Of a stretch of 64,000 bases of DNA, positions 9,116 through 18,949 are shown piece after piece. The notes beneath the pieces were generated by a model, which ran no database searches, was not told the DNA's origin, and worked only from the letters and a program-made list of their open reading frames with translations. This DNA comes from Pseudomonas lutea (lineage in GTDB: Bacteria; Pseudomonadota; Gammaproteobacteria; Pseudomonadales; Pseudomonadaceae). Made by a program: the position numbers and the translations under genes. Each line of letters opens with the position of its first letter. Positions within the stretch are counted from its first letter, which is position 1. The stretch covers positions 1,364,001 through 1,428,000 of the forward strand of contig NZ_JRMB01000001.1 of NCBI RefSeq assembly GCF_000759445.1, in the 5' to 3' direction.

Positions 9116-9427
9116 TTCCCGGCTGAAGCCGGTCCACAGAGTGTATGCGATGCACGGTCGTGCCCACGCCGAGCGTGAGAACGGGTTCCTTGCACGATCG
9201 TGCCCACGCTCTGCGTGGGTATGCATCCCGGGACGCTCCGCGTCCCTTGTCGGCGAAACCCGTTCGGTTGACTGCACGCGGTGTTTTTGTAGGACCGGCT
9301 TCAGCCGGGAAGAGGCCGGTGTGAGCAGCCTCGGTATTTCGGCATGACCAAGCTTGCTGGCGACACCAGTTTGCTGACCGCACGCGGTGTTTTTGTAGGA
9401 CCGGCTTCAGCCGGGAAGAGGCCGGCA
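9115..9427. repeat. REP elements and related dispersed repeats downstream of alkB
   Basis: A minus-oriented REP (CTTCCCGGCTGAAGCCGGTCC, 9115-9135) is followed by two copies of a CGTGCCCACGC-type dyad repeat (about 9150-9245). Two plus-oriented REPs of type GTAGGACCGGCTTCAGCCGG follow (9289-9315 and 9395-9425). The two plus copies lie in a longer direct repeat that begins CTGACCGCACGCGGTG or similar, spaced about 106 bases apart. Together with the minisatellite this fills the 860-base gap between alkB and the GH15 gene; I see no gene in it. Confidence 0.85.
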
Positions 9428-9511
9428 TGGGCACCTTTGCTGACGGGGCGTGACCAGGTCTGGTCTGGTCTGGTCTCGCCCCATCACCAACGGACGCTAA
9501 CGCTCGACTCG

Positions 9512-11317
9512 CTAGAGCCCCGCAGCGGCGCGGCTTTTTACCGGGCATACGGCGCGGTGCAGATTCAGGGCGGTGTTGATGATGCCGATGTGGCTGAAGG
9601 CCTGGGGGAAGTTGCCGAGCATGCGGCCTTGCTGGGGGTCGTATTGCTCGGCGAGCAGGCCGACGTCATTGCACAACCCACACAGCCGCTCGAACAAAAT
9701 GCGCGCTTCTTCCTCTCGGCCTTGCAGCACGTAGACGTCCGCGAGCCAGAATGAACACACCAGGAACGTCCCTTCACTGCCAGCCACGCCGTCGGTGCTG
9801 CGTTCGCTGTCGTAGCGCAGCAACAGGCCGTCTTTCATCAAAGACGCTTCAATGTGCCTGACCGTCCCTGTAACGCGAGGATCGTCGACCGGCAGGAACC
9901 CCGTCAGGGCAATCTGTAACAGGCTGGCGTCCAGCTCGGTACCGCCGTAGGTCTGCACAAAGCTGCCCAGCACTGAGTTGAAACCGTTGGCGCACACGTC
10001 GGCATGGATCTGCTCGGCAACAGCACGATAATGCTCCCCGCGCTCGCGATCTTCCGGGTTTTCACTGAGCGCGAGCACTCCTGCGGTACGGTCGAAGGCC
10101 ACCCAGGCCATGACTTTGGAGTGGGTGAAGTGCCGAGGCTCCGAGCGAATCTCCCAGATACCGGCGTCTGGCTGGTGCCAGACTTTTTCCAGAAACGGCA
10201 TGATCACTTTCTGGATTTCCGTGCTGCGCGGCAGCACTGGCAGGCCGCTTTTCAGCGCCTGAGTCATTGCGTCGGCGACTTCGCCGTAAACGTCCAGCTG
10301 GACCTGACTTGCCGCAGCATTGCCCACCCGTACCGGACGCGACCCTTCGTACCCTGCCAGCCACGTCAGTTCGTACTCGAGCAAACGTCGCTCCCCGGCC
10401 AGGCCGTACATGATCTGCACCTGCTCCGGATTGCCCGCGACCGAACGCAGCAGCCAGTTGCGCCAGGCAGTGGCTTCCTCAAAGTAGCCGAGGTTCATGA
10501 ACGCCAGCAGCGTCATGGTCGCGTCACGCAGCCAACAGAACCGGTAGTCCCAATTGCGCTCGCCACCCAACTGCTCGGGCAGCGACGTCGTGACCGCTGC
10601 GACGATGCCGCCGGTTGGCGCGTAGGTCATCGCTTTGAGCGTAATCAACGAGCGCTTGACCTGATCAGTCCACGGTCCGACGTCCGGGCAACGCCCGGAA
10701 AAATCTTGCCAGAACGACTCGGTTTGCTGCAACGCCGACTCGATATTGAACCCTGCACGCACCGGCTCGTGAGAAACCTGCCAAGACAGGGCAAAGCCGA
10801 GTCGTTGCCCCGCCTGGACGGTAAAGAGGCTTTCGGTGTGGTGATCCATGGGGTGCAGATCCGCAGGCGTGCGCAACACCAGCATGTCGGGTCCAGCCAC
10901 GGCAGTCATCGTGTGCAAGTTGCGCTTTTCGACCCACGGGACACTGCTGCCGTAGTCGAAACGGATCGCCAGATCCATTGCAAAGTCGACTCGCCCTTGC
11001 ACACCGACAACCAGACGGACCACGCTGCTATCGATGTCCATGGGCATGAAATCGATGAGCAGCGCCTGCCCTGTTTCAGTGGTGAACAGGGTTTCCAGAA
11101 TCAACGTACCGTCGCGATAACTGCGGCGTGACTGCGCGTTGGCGTCGGCCGGTGCCAGCTTCCAGCGCCCGTTGTTGCTGTCGCCCAGCAGCGCGGCGAA
11201 ACAGGCGGGCGCGTCGAAGCGCGGGAAGCACAGCCAGTCCAGTGACCCGTCGCGGGCCACCAGCGCTGCGGTACGGCAGTTGCCGAGCAGCGCGTAATCT
11301 TCGATCAATGCAGCCAT
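9512..11317 (-). CDS. Glycoside hydrolase family 15 protein
   Basis: A 601-residue cytosolic protein of the GH15 glucoamylase/trehalase-like family, predicted to release glucose from an alpha-glucoside by inversion. The N-terminus (IEDYALLGNCRTAALVARDG, SLDWLCFPRFDAPACFAALLG) is the typical bacterial GH15 beta-sandwich start. The (alpha/alpha)6 domain carries GGERNWDYRFCWLRDATMT. There is no signal peptide. The substrate cannot be read from sequence; trehalose, maltose or malto-oligosaccharides are possible. It is the last gene of gnd-zwf-HAD-GH15 and begins 78 bases after the phosphatase gene, behind GAGGAATAACC. Confidence 0.9.
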   Translation of the reverse strand: MAALIEDYALLGNCRTAALVARDGSLDWLCFPRFDAPACFAALLGDSNNGRWKLAPADANAQSRRSYRDGTLILETLFTTETGQALLIDFMPMDIDSSVVRLVVGVQGRVDFAMDLAIRFDYGSSVPWVEKRNLHTMTAVAGPDMLVLRTPADLHPMDHHTESLFTVQAGQRLGFALSWQVSHEPVRAGFNIESALQQTESFWQDFSGRCPDVGPWTDQVKRSLITLKAMTYAPTGGIVAAVTTSLPEQLGGERNWDYRFCWLRDATMTLLAFMNLGYFEEATAWRNWLLRSVAGNPEQVQIMYGLAGERRLLEYELTWLAGYEGSRPVRVGNAAASQVQLDVYGEVADAMTQALKSGLPVLPRSTEIQKVIMPFLEKVWHQPDAGIWEIRSEPRHFTHSKVMAWVAFDRTAGVLALSENPEDRERGEHYRAVAEQIHADVCANGFNSVLGSFVQTYGGTELDASLLQIALTGFLPVDDPRVTGTVRHIEASLMKDGLLLRYDSERSTDGVAGSEGTFLVCSFWLADVYVLQGREEEARILFERLCGLCNDVGLLAEQYDPQQGRMLGNFPQAFSHIGIINTALNLHRAVCPVKSRAAAGL

Positions 11318-11395
11318 CGAGCGGTTATTCCTCTAGGTGGATAGCGCCTGCTGCGTTGCAGCAGTCCCGCCAACGCTACGCACACCCCGCATCGT

Positions 11396-12214
11396 TCAAC
11401 GAGGCAGAATGTAGCGCTCGATGGCCTTGGCCAGACCGTCTTCCGCGTTACTGTCGGTCACGTAATTGGCGTGAGTCTTGACGCCTACCTCGGCCTGGCC
11501 CATCGCAATCGACAACCCGGCACGCAGGAACATCGCCACGTCGTTGCCCGCATCGCCAATCGCAGCAGTGTGGGCCAACGGCACGCCCAGGGTTTCAGCC
11601 AGCGTCGCCAGTGCGGTGCCCTTGTTGGCGTCCAGCGCAGTGACGTCCAGGTAATAGGATTGCGAGCGCGCCGCCAGCGCAGACACAGCGATCAGTGGAT
11701 TGAGCTTGACCTCAAGGCGCTTGAGCAGCTCGAAGTCCTTGCTCGCCGCGACGATCTTGTCGATGCGGTCCAGGTACTCGTCAAAGCTGTCGACCTGAAC
11801 GAAATCGTAGCCCAGCGTGTTGCGCTCGTGATCGACGTAATCCCCTTCGGGATTGAGCAGCAGCCACTGGTCATCGGCAAAAACCCAGACGGCCACCGCC
11901 TCGCCGGCGAATAGCTCAAGGCTGGTGCGCGCGGCTGCGGCATCAATGCGGTGAGCTTTCAACAGGCTGCCGTCAGGGTTGATGATGTTGGCGCCGTTGA
12001 AGGCCACCGTCGGCAGCTTGATGCCCAAGGCTTCGATCTGCTGACGCATGGCGCGCGGCGGACGGCTGCTGGCGACCGAGAAATGAATCCCGGCCTCCTG
12101 CAATTTACGCACAGCGTCAATGTTGGCCTGGCTCAGGCTGTGATCGGGGTGCAGCAGCGTGCCGTCGATGTCTGACAGCATGAATCGGATGAGGGGTAGC
12201 GAAGCATCACTCAT
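11396..12214 (-). CDS. Cof-type HAD-IIB phosphatase
   Basis: A haloacid dehalogenase-superfamily phosphatase of 272 residues with the type IIB cap. Motif I is MLSDIDGTLLHPDHSL, with nucleophile and acid/base aspartates in DIDGT. Motif II is SVASSRPPRAM. Motif III and IV are represented by K in DANKGTAL and by AIGDAGNDVAMF. Family members hydrolyse sugar phosphates, erythronate-4-phosphate or flavin phosphates. Its position between zwf and a GH15 glucosidase suggests a hexose phosphate or pentose-pathway by-product (inference). Its start overlaps the zwf stop by four bases (ATGA), which indicates translational coupling. Confidence 0.9.
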   Translation of the reverse strand: MSDASLPLIRFMLSDIDGTLLHPDHSLSQANIDAVRKLQEAGIHFSVASSRPPRAMRQQIEALGIKLPTVAFNGANIINPDGSLLKAHRIDAAAARTSLELFAGEAVAVWVFADDQWLLLNPEGDYVDHERNTLGYDFVQVDSFDEYLDRIDKIVAASKDFELLKRLEVKLNPLIAVSALAARSQSYYLDVTALDANKGTALATLAETLGVPLAHTAAIGDAGNDVAMFLRAGLSIAMGQAEVGVKTHANYVTDSNAEDGLAKAIERYILPR

Positions 12215-13734
12215 CCCAGACGCTGCCAGGTGCGGCCATCGCGGGCCAGTAATTCATCCGCGGCCGCTGGACCATCCTCCCCGGCGTGGTAAAGCTCCAC
12301 CTGCGGATCCTTGGCCCAAGCGTCGATGAAAGGCTGCACCGCGCGCCAGCCGTTCTCGATGTTGTCTGCGCGCTGGAACAGCGTCTGATCGCCGGTCAGG
12401 CAGTCATAAATCAGGGTCTCGTAGCCGGTGGACGGCTGCATCTCGAAGAAGTCCTTGTAGGCAAAGCCCAGCTCGATGGTCTGCATGTCCAGGGTCGGCC
12501 CCGGCTTTTTCGCCTGCAGGTCGAACCACATGCCTTCGTCGGGCTGGATCTGAATCTTCAAAAAGTTCGGCGCAACGCTGTCGACATCGGTGTCACGGAA
12601 CTGCGCATAGGGCGCGGGCTTGAAGCAGATGGCGATCTCGGTATCGCGCACGCTCATGCGCTTGCCGGTGCGCAGATAAAAAGGCACGCCCATCCAGCGC
12701 CAGTTATCAATCATCACTTTCAGCGCGACGTAGGTTTCGGTGTTGCTGTCGGGGGCAACGCGGTCTTCCTCGCGGTAACCGGTCACGGCCTTGCCCTCGA
12801 TGCTGCTTTCCGAGTACTGACCGCGCACCGAATTGGCCAGGGCCTCCATTTCGGACCAGGGGCGGATTGCGCCGACCACCTTGGCTTTCTCGCCACGCAC
12901 GGCGTCGGCACCGAATGCAGCCGGCGGCTCCATGGCGACCATGGCCAGCAACTGGAACAGGTGATTGGGCACCATGTCCCGCAGCGCGCCGGTGGTCTCG
13001 TAAAAACTGCCACGGGTTTCGACACCGACAGTTTCAGCTGCGGTGATCTGCACGTGGTCAATGTAATGGTTGTTCCAGAACGACTCGAACAAACCGTTGG
13101 AGAAACGGCTCACCAAAATGTTCTGCACCGTCTCCTTACCCAGGTAGTGGTCGATGCGGTAGATCTGCTTCTCGCTCATGACCTTGAGCAAGCAGTTGTT
13201 CAGGGCCACGGCGCTGGGCAGATCATGGCCGAACGGCTTCTCGATCACCACGCGCCGGAAGCTCTCGTCGTCCTCGACCATCAGCCCGGAAGAGCCCAGG
13301 CGCTGCGTCACTTCACTGAAGAAACGCGGCGCAGTCGCGAGGTAGAACACCGCATTGCGGGTGCCGGTGCTCTGGATCTTCGCGTTGATGTCGGCATACG
13401 TGGAGTCGTCGAGAAAATCACCGGTGATGTAAGTGATGCGCTTGGACAAGCTGCCCCACAACGCTGGGTCCAGAGGGTCTTCGCCGCCCTGGGCGACCTT
13501 GCTGGCCGCCTCCTGACGAATGAAATCCTCAAGCTTTTTGGCGAAGTCGGCGTCGCTGACGGTGTTGTGGTCCACGCCAACGATGTGCAGGTCCTCGCCC
13601 ACCAGCCCGTCGCGGAACAGGTTGTAGAGCGCGGGCATCAGCAGCCGCTTGACCAGATCACCGTGGGCGCCGAAAAGGAACAGCGTGGTCGCCGGAGCGA
13701 CCGGAGCATTCTGCTTGCTGCGCGATAAACCCAT
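12211..13734 (-). CDS. zwf: Glucose-6-phosphate 1-dehydrogenase
   Basis: It oxidises glucose-6-phosphate to 6-phosphogluconolactone with NAD(P)+, feeding the Entner-Doudoroff and pentose phosphate routes. At 507 residues it is full length. The coenzyme fingerprint is FGAHGDLVKRLLMPAL (about residues 21-36), with His where GASGDL is usual. The substrate-binding signature RIDHYLGKE lies at 193-201. EKPFGHDLPSA is also conserved. Its ATG overlaps the gnd stop by one base (TAATG). It looks like one of several zwf paralogues of Pseudomonas, paired with gnd and not with edd/eda/pgl. Confidence 0.95.
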   Translation of the reverse strand: MGLSRSKQNAPVAPATTLFLFGAHGDLVKRLLMPALYNLFRDGLVGEDLHIVGVDHNTVSDADFAKKLEDFIRQEAASKVAQGGEDPLDPALWGSLSKRITYITGDFLDDSTYADINAKIQSTGTRNAVFYLATAPRFFSEVTQRLGSSGLMVEDDESFRRVVIEKPFGHDLPSAVALNNCLLKVMSEKQIYRIDHYLGKETVQNILVSRFSNGLFESFWNNHYIDHVQITAAETVGVETRGSFYETTGALRDMVPNHLFQLLAMVAMEPPAAFGADAVRGEKAKVVGAIRPWSEMEALANSVRGQYSESSIEGKAVTGYREEDRVAPDSNTETYVALKVMIDNWRWMGVPFYLRTGKRMSVRDTEIAICFKPAPYAQFRDTDVDSVAPNFLKIQIQPDEGMWFDLQAKKPGPTLDMQTIELGFAYKDFFEMQPSTGYETLIYDCLTGDQTLFQRADNIENGWRAVQPFIDAWAKDPQVELYHAGEDGPAAADELLARDGRTWQRLG

Positions 13735-14711
13735 TATTTTGGTTCCTTGTGACCACCAAATCCGAAACGCATGGCTGACAGCATCTTGTCGCCGTACGTG
13801 CTTTGTTGACGGGAGCGGAAGCGGGCAAACAGCGACGTGGACAGCACCGGAACCGGTACCGCCTGCTCCATGGCCGCTTCAATGGTCCAGCGGCCTTCCC
13901 CGCTGTCGGCCACCGAGCCCGAATAGGCATTGAGCTGCGGATCGGTCGCCAGTGCATCAGCGGTCAGGTCCAGCAGCCAGGAGGACACTACGCTGCCGCG
14001 ACGCCACACTTCGGCGATGTCGCCCAGGTTCAGGTCAAAGCGCTGGTCGGCCGGCAGGTTGTCAGAGTTTTTGGTCTTGAGGATGTCGAAGCCTTCGGCG
14101 AAGGCCTGCATCATGCCGTACTCGATGCCGTTGTGGACCATCTTGACGAAATGACCGGCGCCCGGTGGGCCGGCATGGATGTAGCCATGTTCAGCGCGCG
14201 GATCGGCGTCTTTGGCGCGGTCTTTGGTGCGGGGAATTTCGCCGATGCCCGGGGCCAGCGTCTTGAAAATCGGGTCGAGTCGGGTAACGACCTCTGTCTC
14301 GCCGCCGATCATCATGCAATAGCCGCGCTCCAGCCCCCAGACGCCGCCCGAAGTACCGACGTCCACGTAGTGCAGGCCCTTGTCTTTCAATGCCACCGAA
14401 CGGCGCACGTCGTCTTTATAGAAGGTATTGCCACCGTCGATGATCACGTCATCGGCGTCGAGCAAACCTGCAAGTTCGTTGATGGTGTCTTCGGTTGGAG
14501 CGCCAGCAGGCAACATGACCCAGACAGCCCGCGGCTTCTCCAGCCCGGCCACCAGCGACGCGAGGTCATGGGCCGGGGTCGAACCTTCATTTGCGAGCGC
14601 GGTACGAGAGGTCTCATCGCGATCATAAACCACAGTCGTGTGGCCATTGAGCATCAGTCGACGTGCGATGTTGCCGCCCATGCGGCCTAGTCCAACAATC
14701 CCGAGTTGCAT
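13734..14711 (-). CDS. gnd: 6-phosphogluconate dehydrogenase, decarboxylating, short form
   Basis: It converts 6-phosphogluconate to ribulose-5-phosphate, CO2 and NAD(P)H. The protein has 325 residues, the length of the short GndA-like form that generally prefers NAD+, not the 470-residue dimeric form. The Rossmann motif is [16 protein letters not shown]. The substrate-binding segment is GGNTFYKDD followed by [21 protein letters not shown]. The catalytic Lys lies in the [17 protein letters not shown] stretch. The start MQLGIVG follows AAGGAGCACCTCTAC; seven extra upstream codons are not homologous. It is the first gene of the operon gnd-zwf-HAD-GH15. Confidence 0.94.
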   Translation of the reverse strand: MQLGIVGLGRMGGNIARRLMLNGHTTVVYDRDETSRTALANEGSTPAHDLASLVAGLEKPRAVWVMLPAGAPTEDTINELAGLLDADDVIIDGGNTFYKDDVRRSVALKDKGLHYVDVGTSGGVWGLERGYCMMIGGETEVVTRLDPIFKTLAPGIGEIPRTKDRAKDADPRAEHGYIHAGPPGAGHFVKMVHNGIEYGMMQAFAEGFDILKTKNSDNLPADQRFDLNLGDIAEVWRRGSVVSSWLLDLTADALATDPQLNAYSGSVADSGEGRWTIEAAMEQAVPVPVLSTSLFARFRSRQQSTYGDKMLSAMRFGFGGHKEPK

Positions 14712-15032
14712 GTAGAGGTGCTCCTTAATCAAATTCAGAGGTGCCTCATTTTATAGCCCAGTGCCGCATAGTGGGTTAGTCCGGGGAGGCAAACTAGGGT
14801 TTCCCGGTGAAAAAACTTTCATGTGCAGACGCACATGGGGTTTGCAAGACTGCCCTATGGCGCCGGTTTCCGCGATCCTGAACGGCGGCTGACCATCAAA
14901 AATAAAAAAGTTCCTTTTTTCTGCAAAAGAAATCAGAATCCCGGCCGATAGAGGTACTGAGCAGGACGTGGCGAGCAGCAACCCGCCATTGCCTGGACCT
15001 TTGAAGTTGAATCCGCCATTGCGAGGTGTCCA
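14712..15032. other. Intergenic region upstream of gnd, with a 7-bp dyad
   Basis: The stretch between gnd and the small gene at 15033 holds their two divergent promoters. A perfect dyad, CATGTGC-AGAC-GCACATG, lies at 14820-14837, about 110 bases upstream of gnd, and could be an operator. No HexR-type TTGT-N-ACAA site was found by eye. An A/T-rich stretch at 14898-14935 is promoter-like. No further gene was seen. Confidence 0.45.
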
Positions 15033-15206
15033 ATGGGCACAGTACTACCAGCCAACGCTCCACAAACGCTCTACGTCACAATCCGCCGTGACGAGCTGCG
15101 CCAGCTCAGGGAAGAACGCGCATTGTTGCAGAAGAAGGTCGCTCAACTGACCTCGATGATGCAGCACGCTCAGTTGATCGGCAGCAGCAACGCTCTGCAC
15201 GCCTGA
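15033..15206 (+). CDS. Small coiled-coil protein, 57 aa
   Basis: An ATG-initiated frame of 57 codons reads MGTVLPANAPQTLYVTIRRD and then RDELRQLREERALLQKKVAQ, ending in SNALHA. The middle is a heptad-like amphipathic helix with leucines at regular spacing, so a short coiled coil and dimerisation are likely. The ribosome site is GCGAGGTGTCCA. Similar short helical proteins occur in Pseudomonas, but I cannot name a family. It lies alone between gnd (divergent) and the phosphoethanolamine transferase. Confidence 0.55.
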   Translation: MGTVLPANAPQTLYVTIRRDELRQLREERALLQKKVAQLTSMMQHAQLIGSSNALHA

Positions 15207-15534
15207 CCACCGCGCTTCACCCTGCCAGGGCAAGCCCTTCAACCGGCTTGCCTGAGCCTCGCTTATCCCCTCCTGCCTGATGCGCCTTGCGCACCGTCCA
15301 CCGCCAATTTCAACCCTGCGTCGGACCCGGCAAGCACTGTTCCGTTCCCCTGACTGCATTCATGCAGGTGCCTTAGCTCATTTTTCCTGCCGTGCAACTT
15401 ACCTGCTGACAAAATTTTCACCCGCCTGAAAACATAATCCCGACCCTCAACCTGTTAGCTGCTGGCCAATTGCTGGCATTTGAATGAAATCGGACGGCGT
15501 TCAGCCGCCCGAAAAGTCTATAGCGGAGCGCTTG
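15207..15534. other. Intergenic region with an 8-bp inverted repeat
   Basis: A perfect inverted repeat GGCAAGCC-N8-GGCTTGCC lies at 15229-15252, 23 bases after the small gene stop. It may end that transcript, although no T run follows. The rest should hold the promoter of the phosphoethanolamine transferase. No further gene was recognised. Confidence 0.5.
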
Positions 15535-17280
15535 ATGGCAACGACTGAACGGAGCACCACGACTCCGAAAAGATTCGACTGGGCGGGCATCGTCTGGCTG
15601 TTTATATTTTTCTGGTACTTCTCCGGCATCACCCAGCTGCTGATCCAGCTGACCGGCATCACCGGCTTCGCCGGCTTCCGCCAGGCGTTCGTGATCAGTG
15701 GTATCTGGCTGGCGCCGATGTTGATGTTCCCTAAAAAGACCCGCGCGATGGCCGCCGTTATCGGCGTTGTGCTGTGGGCTTGCTCCATGGCGAGCCTGGG
15801 CTACTTCTTCATTTATCAGCAGGAGTTTTCCCAGAGCGTCATCTTCATCATGTTCGAGTCGAACATCTCTGAAGCCGGCGAATACATGACCCAGTATTTT
15901 GCGTGGTGGATCGTGCTGGCATTCATTGCCCACACCGCCTTCGCGATCTTTCTCTGGACACGCCTGCGTCCGGTGTACATGCCACGCGCACGCGCCTACG
16001 CCGTGGCCGCCGCATTGCTGATCGGCATCATCGGCTACCCGCTCGCCAAGCAGTTCGCTCGCCACGACGACACCGCCTCGGCGCTCGAAGCCTTCGAGTC
16101 ACGGATCGAGCCCGCAGTGCCATGGCAGATGTTGGTTGCCTATCACCGTTACACTCAGCAGCTGGACAGCATGCAAGGCATGTTGACCAGCAGCAGCAAT
16201 ATCCCCCCGCTGAAAAACCTACAGGACCAGCAGGCCAACCTGCCAACGACCCTGGTGCTGGTCATCGGTGAGTCGACCAACCGCGGGCGCATGCACCTGT
16301 ACGGTTATCCGCGCCAGACCACGCCGAACCTGGATGCCATGAAGGACCAGCTGCAGGTGTTCAACAATGTGATCACGCCGCGGCCTTACACCATCGAGGC
16401 CCTGCAGCAGGTCTTGACCTTCGCTGACGAAGAAAACCCGGACCTCTACCTGAAGACGCCGTCGATCGTCAGCGTGATGAAGCAGGCCGGTTACAAAACC
16501 TTCTGGATCACCAACCAGCAGACGATGACCAAGCGCAACACGATGCTCACGACGTTTTCCGAGCAAGCGGACGAGCAGGTCTACCTGAACAACAACCGCA
16601 ACCAGAACGCCCGCCAGTACGACGGCGATGTGCTGGAACCGTTCGCCAAAGCGCTGACCGACGCAGCGCCCCGAAAACTGATCGTGGTGCACTTGCTGGG
16701 TACGCATATGGCCTACCAGTACCGTTTCCCTGAGGAGTACGCCAAATTCAGCGGACGTGATGGCGTCCCGGCCGACATCGATGACAGCAAGCTGGAGCTG
16801 TACAACAGCTACGACAACGCCGTGCTGTACAACGATTTCGTGGTGTCCAGCCTGATCAAGGAATACGGCAAGTCTGATCCGAACGGCTTTCTGCTGTACC
16901 TCTCCGATCACGGCGAAGACGTCTACGATTCACCCGGGCGCAGCACCCTGGGGCGAAACGAGAACAAGCCGACCATTCCGATGTACACCGTGCCGTTCAT
17001 AGCCTACGCCTCGCCCAAGTGGCGGCAGACCCATGACTGGAATTTCGACAGCATTCATGATCGGCCTTACACCAGCTCAAACCTGATTCACACTTGGTCG
17101 CAGTTGGCAGGACTGAGCTTCGATGAGCTTGACAGCACCAAAAGCCTGGTCAGCCTGGATTTCAAGGCGCGCCCGCGCATGATCGGCGACCCGTACGCGC
17201 AGAAGGGCTTGAGTGACTTCGCGCACATGGAGAAAGCTGCCGGCCAGGCTGAGGGCAAAGCTGACGTTGTGCAGAAATAA
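15535..17280 (+). CDS. cptA: Phosphoethanolamine transferase, CptA/EptA-like
   Basis: An inner-membrane enzyme of about 581 residues that transfers phosphoethanolamine from phosphatidylethanolamine to LPS core or lipid A. Four to five membrane helices fill the first 180 residues. The periplasmic sulfatase-like domain follows, with the metal-site segment LVIGESTNRGRMHLYGYPR, a Thr-rich segment VITPRPYTIEA for the nucleophile region, and the second metal motif YLSDHGEDVYDS. The start ATG 15535 is preceded by GCGGAGCG; an ATG 51 bases earlier has no ribosome site. The RQTTPNLDAM and HLLGTH blocks favour the CptA branch over EptA. A terminator follows. Confidence 0.85.
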   Translation: MATTERSTTTPKRFDWAGIVWLFIFFWYFSGITQLLIQLTGITGFAGFRQAFVISGIWLAPMLMFPKKTRAMAAVIGVVLWACSMASLGYFFIYQQEFSQSVIFIMFESNISEAGEYMTQYFAWWIVLAFIAHTAFAIFLWTRLRPVYMPRARAYAVAAALLIGIIGYPLAKQFARHDDTASALEAFESRIEPAVPWQMLVAYHRYTQQLDSMQGMLTSSSNIPPLKNLQDQQANLPTTLVLVIGESTNRGRMHLYGYPRQTTPNLDAMKDQLQVFNNVITPRPYTIEALQQVLTFADEENPDLYLKTPSIVSVMKQAGYKTFWITNQQTMTKRNTMLTTFSEQADEQVYLNNNRNQNARQYDGDVLEPFAKALTDAAPRKLIVVHLLGTHMAYQYRFPEEYAKFSGRDGVPADIDDSKLELYNSYDNAVLYNDFVVSSLIKEYGKSDPNGFLLYLSDHGEDVYDSPGRSTLGRNENKPTIPMYTVPFIAYASPKWRQTHDWNFDSIHDRPYTSSNLIHTWSQLAGLSFDELDSTKSLVSLDFKARPRMIGDPYAQKGLSDFAHMEKAAGQAEGKADVVQK

Positions 17281-17303
17281 CCGCCCGTTGAAACGCTACT
17301 CAA

Positions 17304-17334
17304 CAAAAGGCCCGCACACTGCGGGCCTTTTGTT
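17304..17334. terminator. Bidirectional terminator
   Basis: The stem AAAGGCCCGCA/TGCGGGCCTTT has a three- to four-base loop and T-rich flanks on the plus strand and A-rich ones upstream. It lies between the ends of the convergent cptA and terC-like genes and can serve both. Confidence 0.9.
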
Positions 17335-17386
17335 TGGGCGTGTGGTGGGTCAATTTCTGCCTGCCGGGGTCAAGGGATCAGGCCTT

Positions 17387-18949
17387 TCATGGCGAAGGAT
17401 TTTGCCGCAACAGCACCCGTGTCACACGACGTTCCTGCACTTGTACCACCTTCATGTGCCAGCCCTGCCACTGAAGTTCGTCCCCGATCACCGGCAGACG
17501 GTCAAGCAGGCTCATGACAAGGCCAGCCAGAGTCTGATAGTCGTCAGTGGCGCGCGCCTTGAACCCGACACGCTCGCGCAGATGACTCAGGTTCATCGCG
17601 GCATTGACCAGCACGCCATCGCCCTCCTCGACCAGATCCGGCCCCTCGATCTCGCTGGCGTCCGGCAATTCGCCAGCGATGGATTCGAGAATGTCGGTCA
17701 TGGTGAGGATACCGGCGAAGTCACCGAATTCGTTGATGACGAAAGCAATGTGCGTGGACTGCGCGCGCATCTGCTCAAGGGCGTTGAGGATAGAGAAGCT
17801 GTCCAGCAGGTTCAGTGTTGGCCGGGCCAGGTGCTCGACGTTCGGTTCGAGGCCAGACAACCACGCGTTGAGCATTTCCTTTTTATGCACGAAGCCCAGC
17901 GGCTCATCGATACGCCCACCGCGTATCAATGGCAACCGCGAATAGGTGGAGCTGAGCAACCGCTGGCGAATGCCCTCTGGTGTCTCGTCCAGGTCAATAA
18001 CGTCGACGTCGTTGCGCACTGTCATCACACTGCGCACCGGCCGTTGCGCCAACTGCAGCACGCCGCTGATCATCACCCGCTCGCGGCGGTCGAAAACCAC
18101 TTCGCCGCTGTCGGCGTCGCCGTCGAGCATGTCGGCGATCTCGTCGCCAACCTCCTCGGCGTTGGGTTTGCGCCCGCCCAGCAGACGCAACACGGCATGG
18201 GCGGTGCGCTCGCGGCGCGGCAGATCGCCCTTTACGCTGCGCTTGCGCCGTGCCCGGGCGATCTGGTTGAACACTTCGATCAGGATCGAGAAGCCAATGG
18301 CTGCATACAGGTAGCCCTTGGGAATATGGAAACCGAGGCCGTCGGCGGTCAGGCTGAAGCCGATCATCATCAGAAAGCCCAGGCACAGCATGATGACGGT
18401 CGGGTGAGCATTGACGAATGCGGTCAGCGGCTTGCTGGCGATGATCATGATCGCGATCGAGAACACCACGGCGATCATCATGATCGACAATTCGTCGACC
18501 ATGCCCACGGCAGTAATCACGGCATCCAGAGAGAACACCGCGTCGAGGACTACGATCTGCGCGACGATGGGCCAGAACAGTGCATAGGTCGTGCTGCCCG
18601 AGCGCTGTGCGACGTGGCCTTCGAGGCGCTCGTGCAGTTCCATGGTCGCCTTGAACAGCAGGAACACCCCGCCGAACAGCATGATCAAGTCACGGCCCGA
18701 GAAGCTCTTCCCGAATACTTCAAACAACGGCTCGGTCAGGGTGACCATCCACGAGATGCTCGCCAGCAAGCCCAGCCGCATGATCAGCGCCAGGGAAAGG
18801 CCCAGCACCCGCGCGCGGTCACGCTGCTCGGGCGGTAGTTTGTCAGCCAGGATGGCGATGAACACCAGATTATCAATGCCAAGCACCAGCTCAAGCACGA
18901 TCAGGGTCAACAGGCCAAGCCAGGCCGTGGGGTCAGCGATCCACTCCAT
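17387..18949 (-). CDS. TerC-family membrane protein with CBS pair and CorC/HlyC domain
   Basis: A 520-residue inner-membrane protein of the YegH/YoaE type. The N-terminal TerC domain (about residues 1-220) has seven predicted helices, including the acidic intramembrane motifs [12 protein letters not shown] and [15 protein letters not shown] linker leads to a pair of CBS domains (about 300-425; [21 protein letters not shown] and [19 protein letters not shown]). The C-terminus is a CorC/HlyC domain (about 435-520). TerC proteins are linked to metal (Mn2+) export and protein metalation; the CBS/CorC part suggests adenine-nucleotide control of ion transport (inference). The ribosome site is GAGGG. 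Confidence 0.9.
   Translation of the reverse strand: MEWIADPTAWLGLLTLIVLELVLGIDNLVFIAILADKLPPEQRDRARVLGLSLALIMRLGLLASISWMVTLTEPLFEVFGKSFSGRDLIMLFGGVFLLFKATMELHERLEGHVAQRSGSTTYALFWPIVAQIVVLDAVFSLDAVITAVGMVDELSIMMIAVVFSIAIMIIASKPLTAFVNAHPTVIMLCLGFLMMIGFSLTADGLGFHIPKGYLYAAIGFSILIEVFNQIARARRKRSVKGDLPRRERTAHAVLRLLGGRKPNAEEVGDEIADMLDGDADSGEVVFDRRERVMISGVLQLAQRPVRSVMTVRNDVDVIDLDETPEGIRQRLLSSTYSRLPLIRGGRIDEPLGFVHKKEMLNAWLSGLEPNVEHLARPTLNLLDSFSILNALEQMRAQSTHIAFVINEFGDFAGILTMTDILESIAGELPDASEIEGPDLVEEGDGVLVNAAMNLSHLRERVGFKARATDDYQTLAGLVMSLLDRLPVIGDELQWQGWHMKVVQVQERRVTRVLLRQNPSP

Noticed and set aside
8649..9347. 232-codon frame running through the minisatellite
   Set aside because: It starts with a GTG overlapping the alkB stop and consists largely of the 11-base repeat and REP sequence; all three frames are open there for the same trivial reason.
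12286..13728. 480-codon plus-strand frame over zwf
   Set aside because: Antisense shadow of zwf.
15418..16065. 215-codon minus-strand frame over the cptA start
   Set aside because: Antisense shadow; the plus-strand membrane protein is clear.
17213..18838. 541-codon plus-strand frame over the TerC-like gene
   Set aside because: Antisense shadow of a membrane protein gene; the peptide is His/Gln-rich and without motifs.
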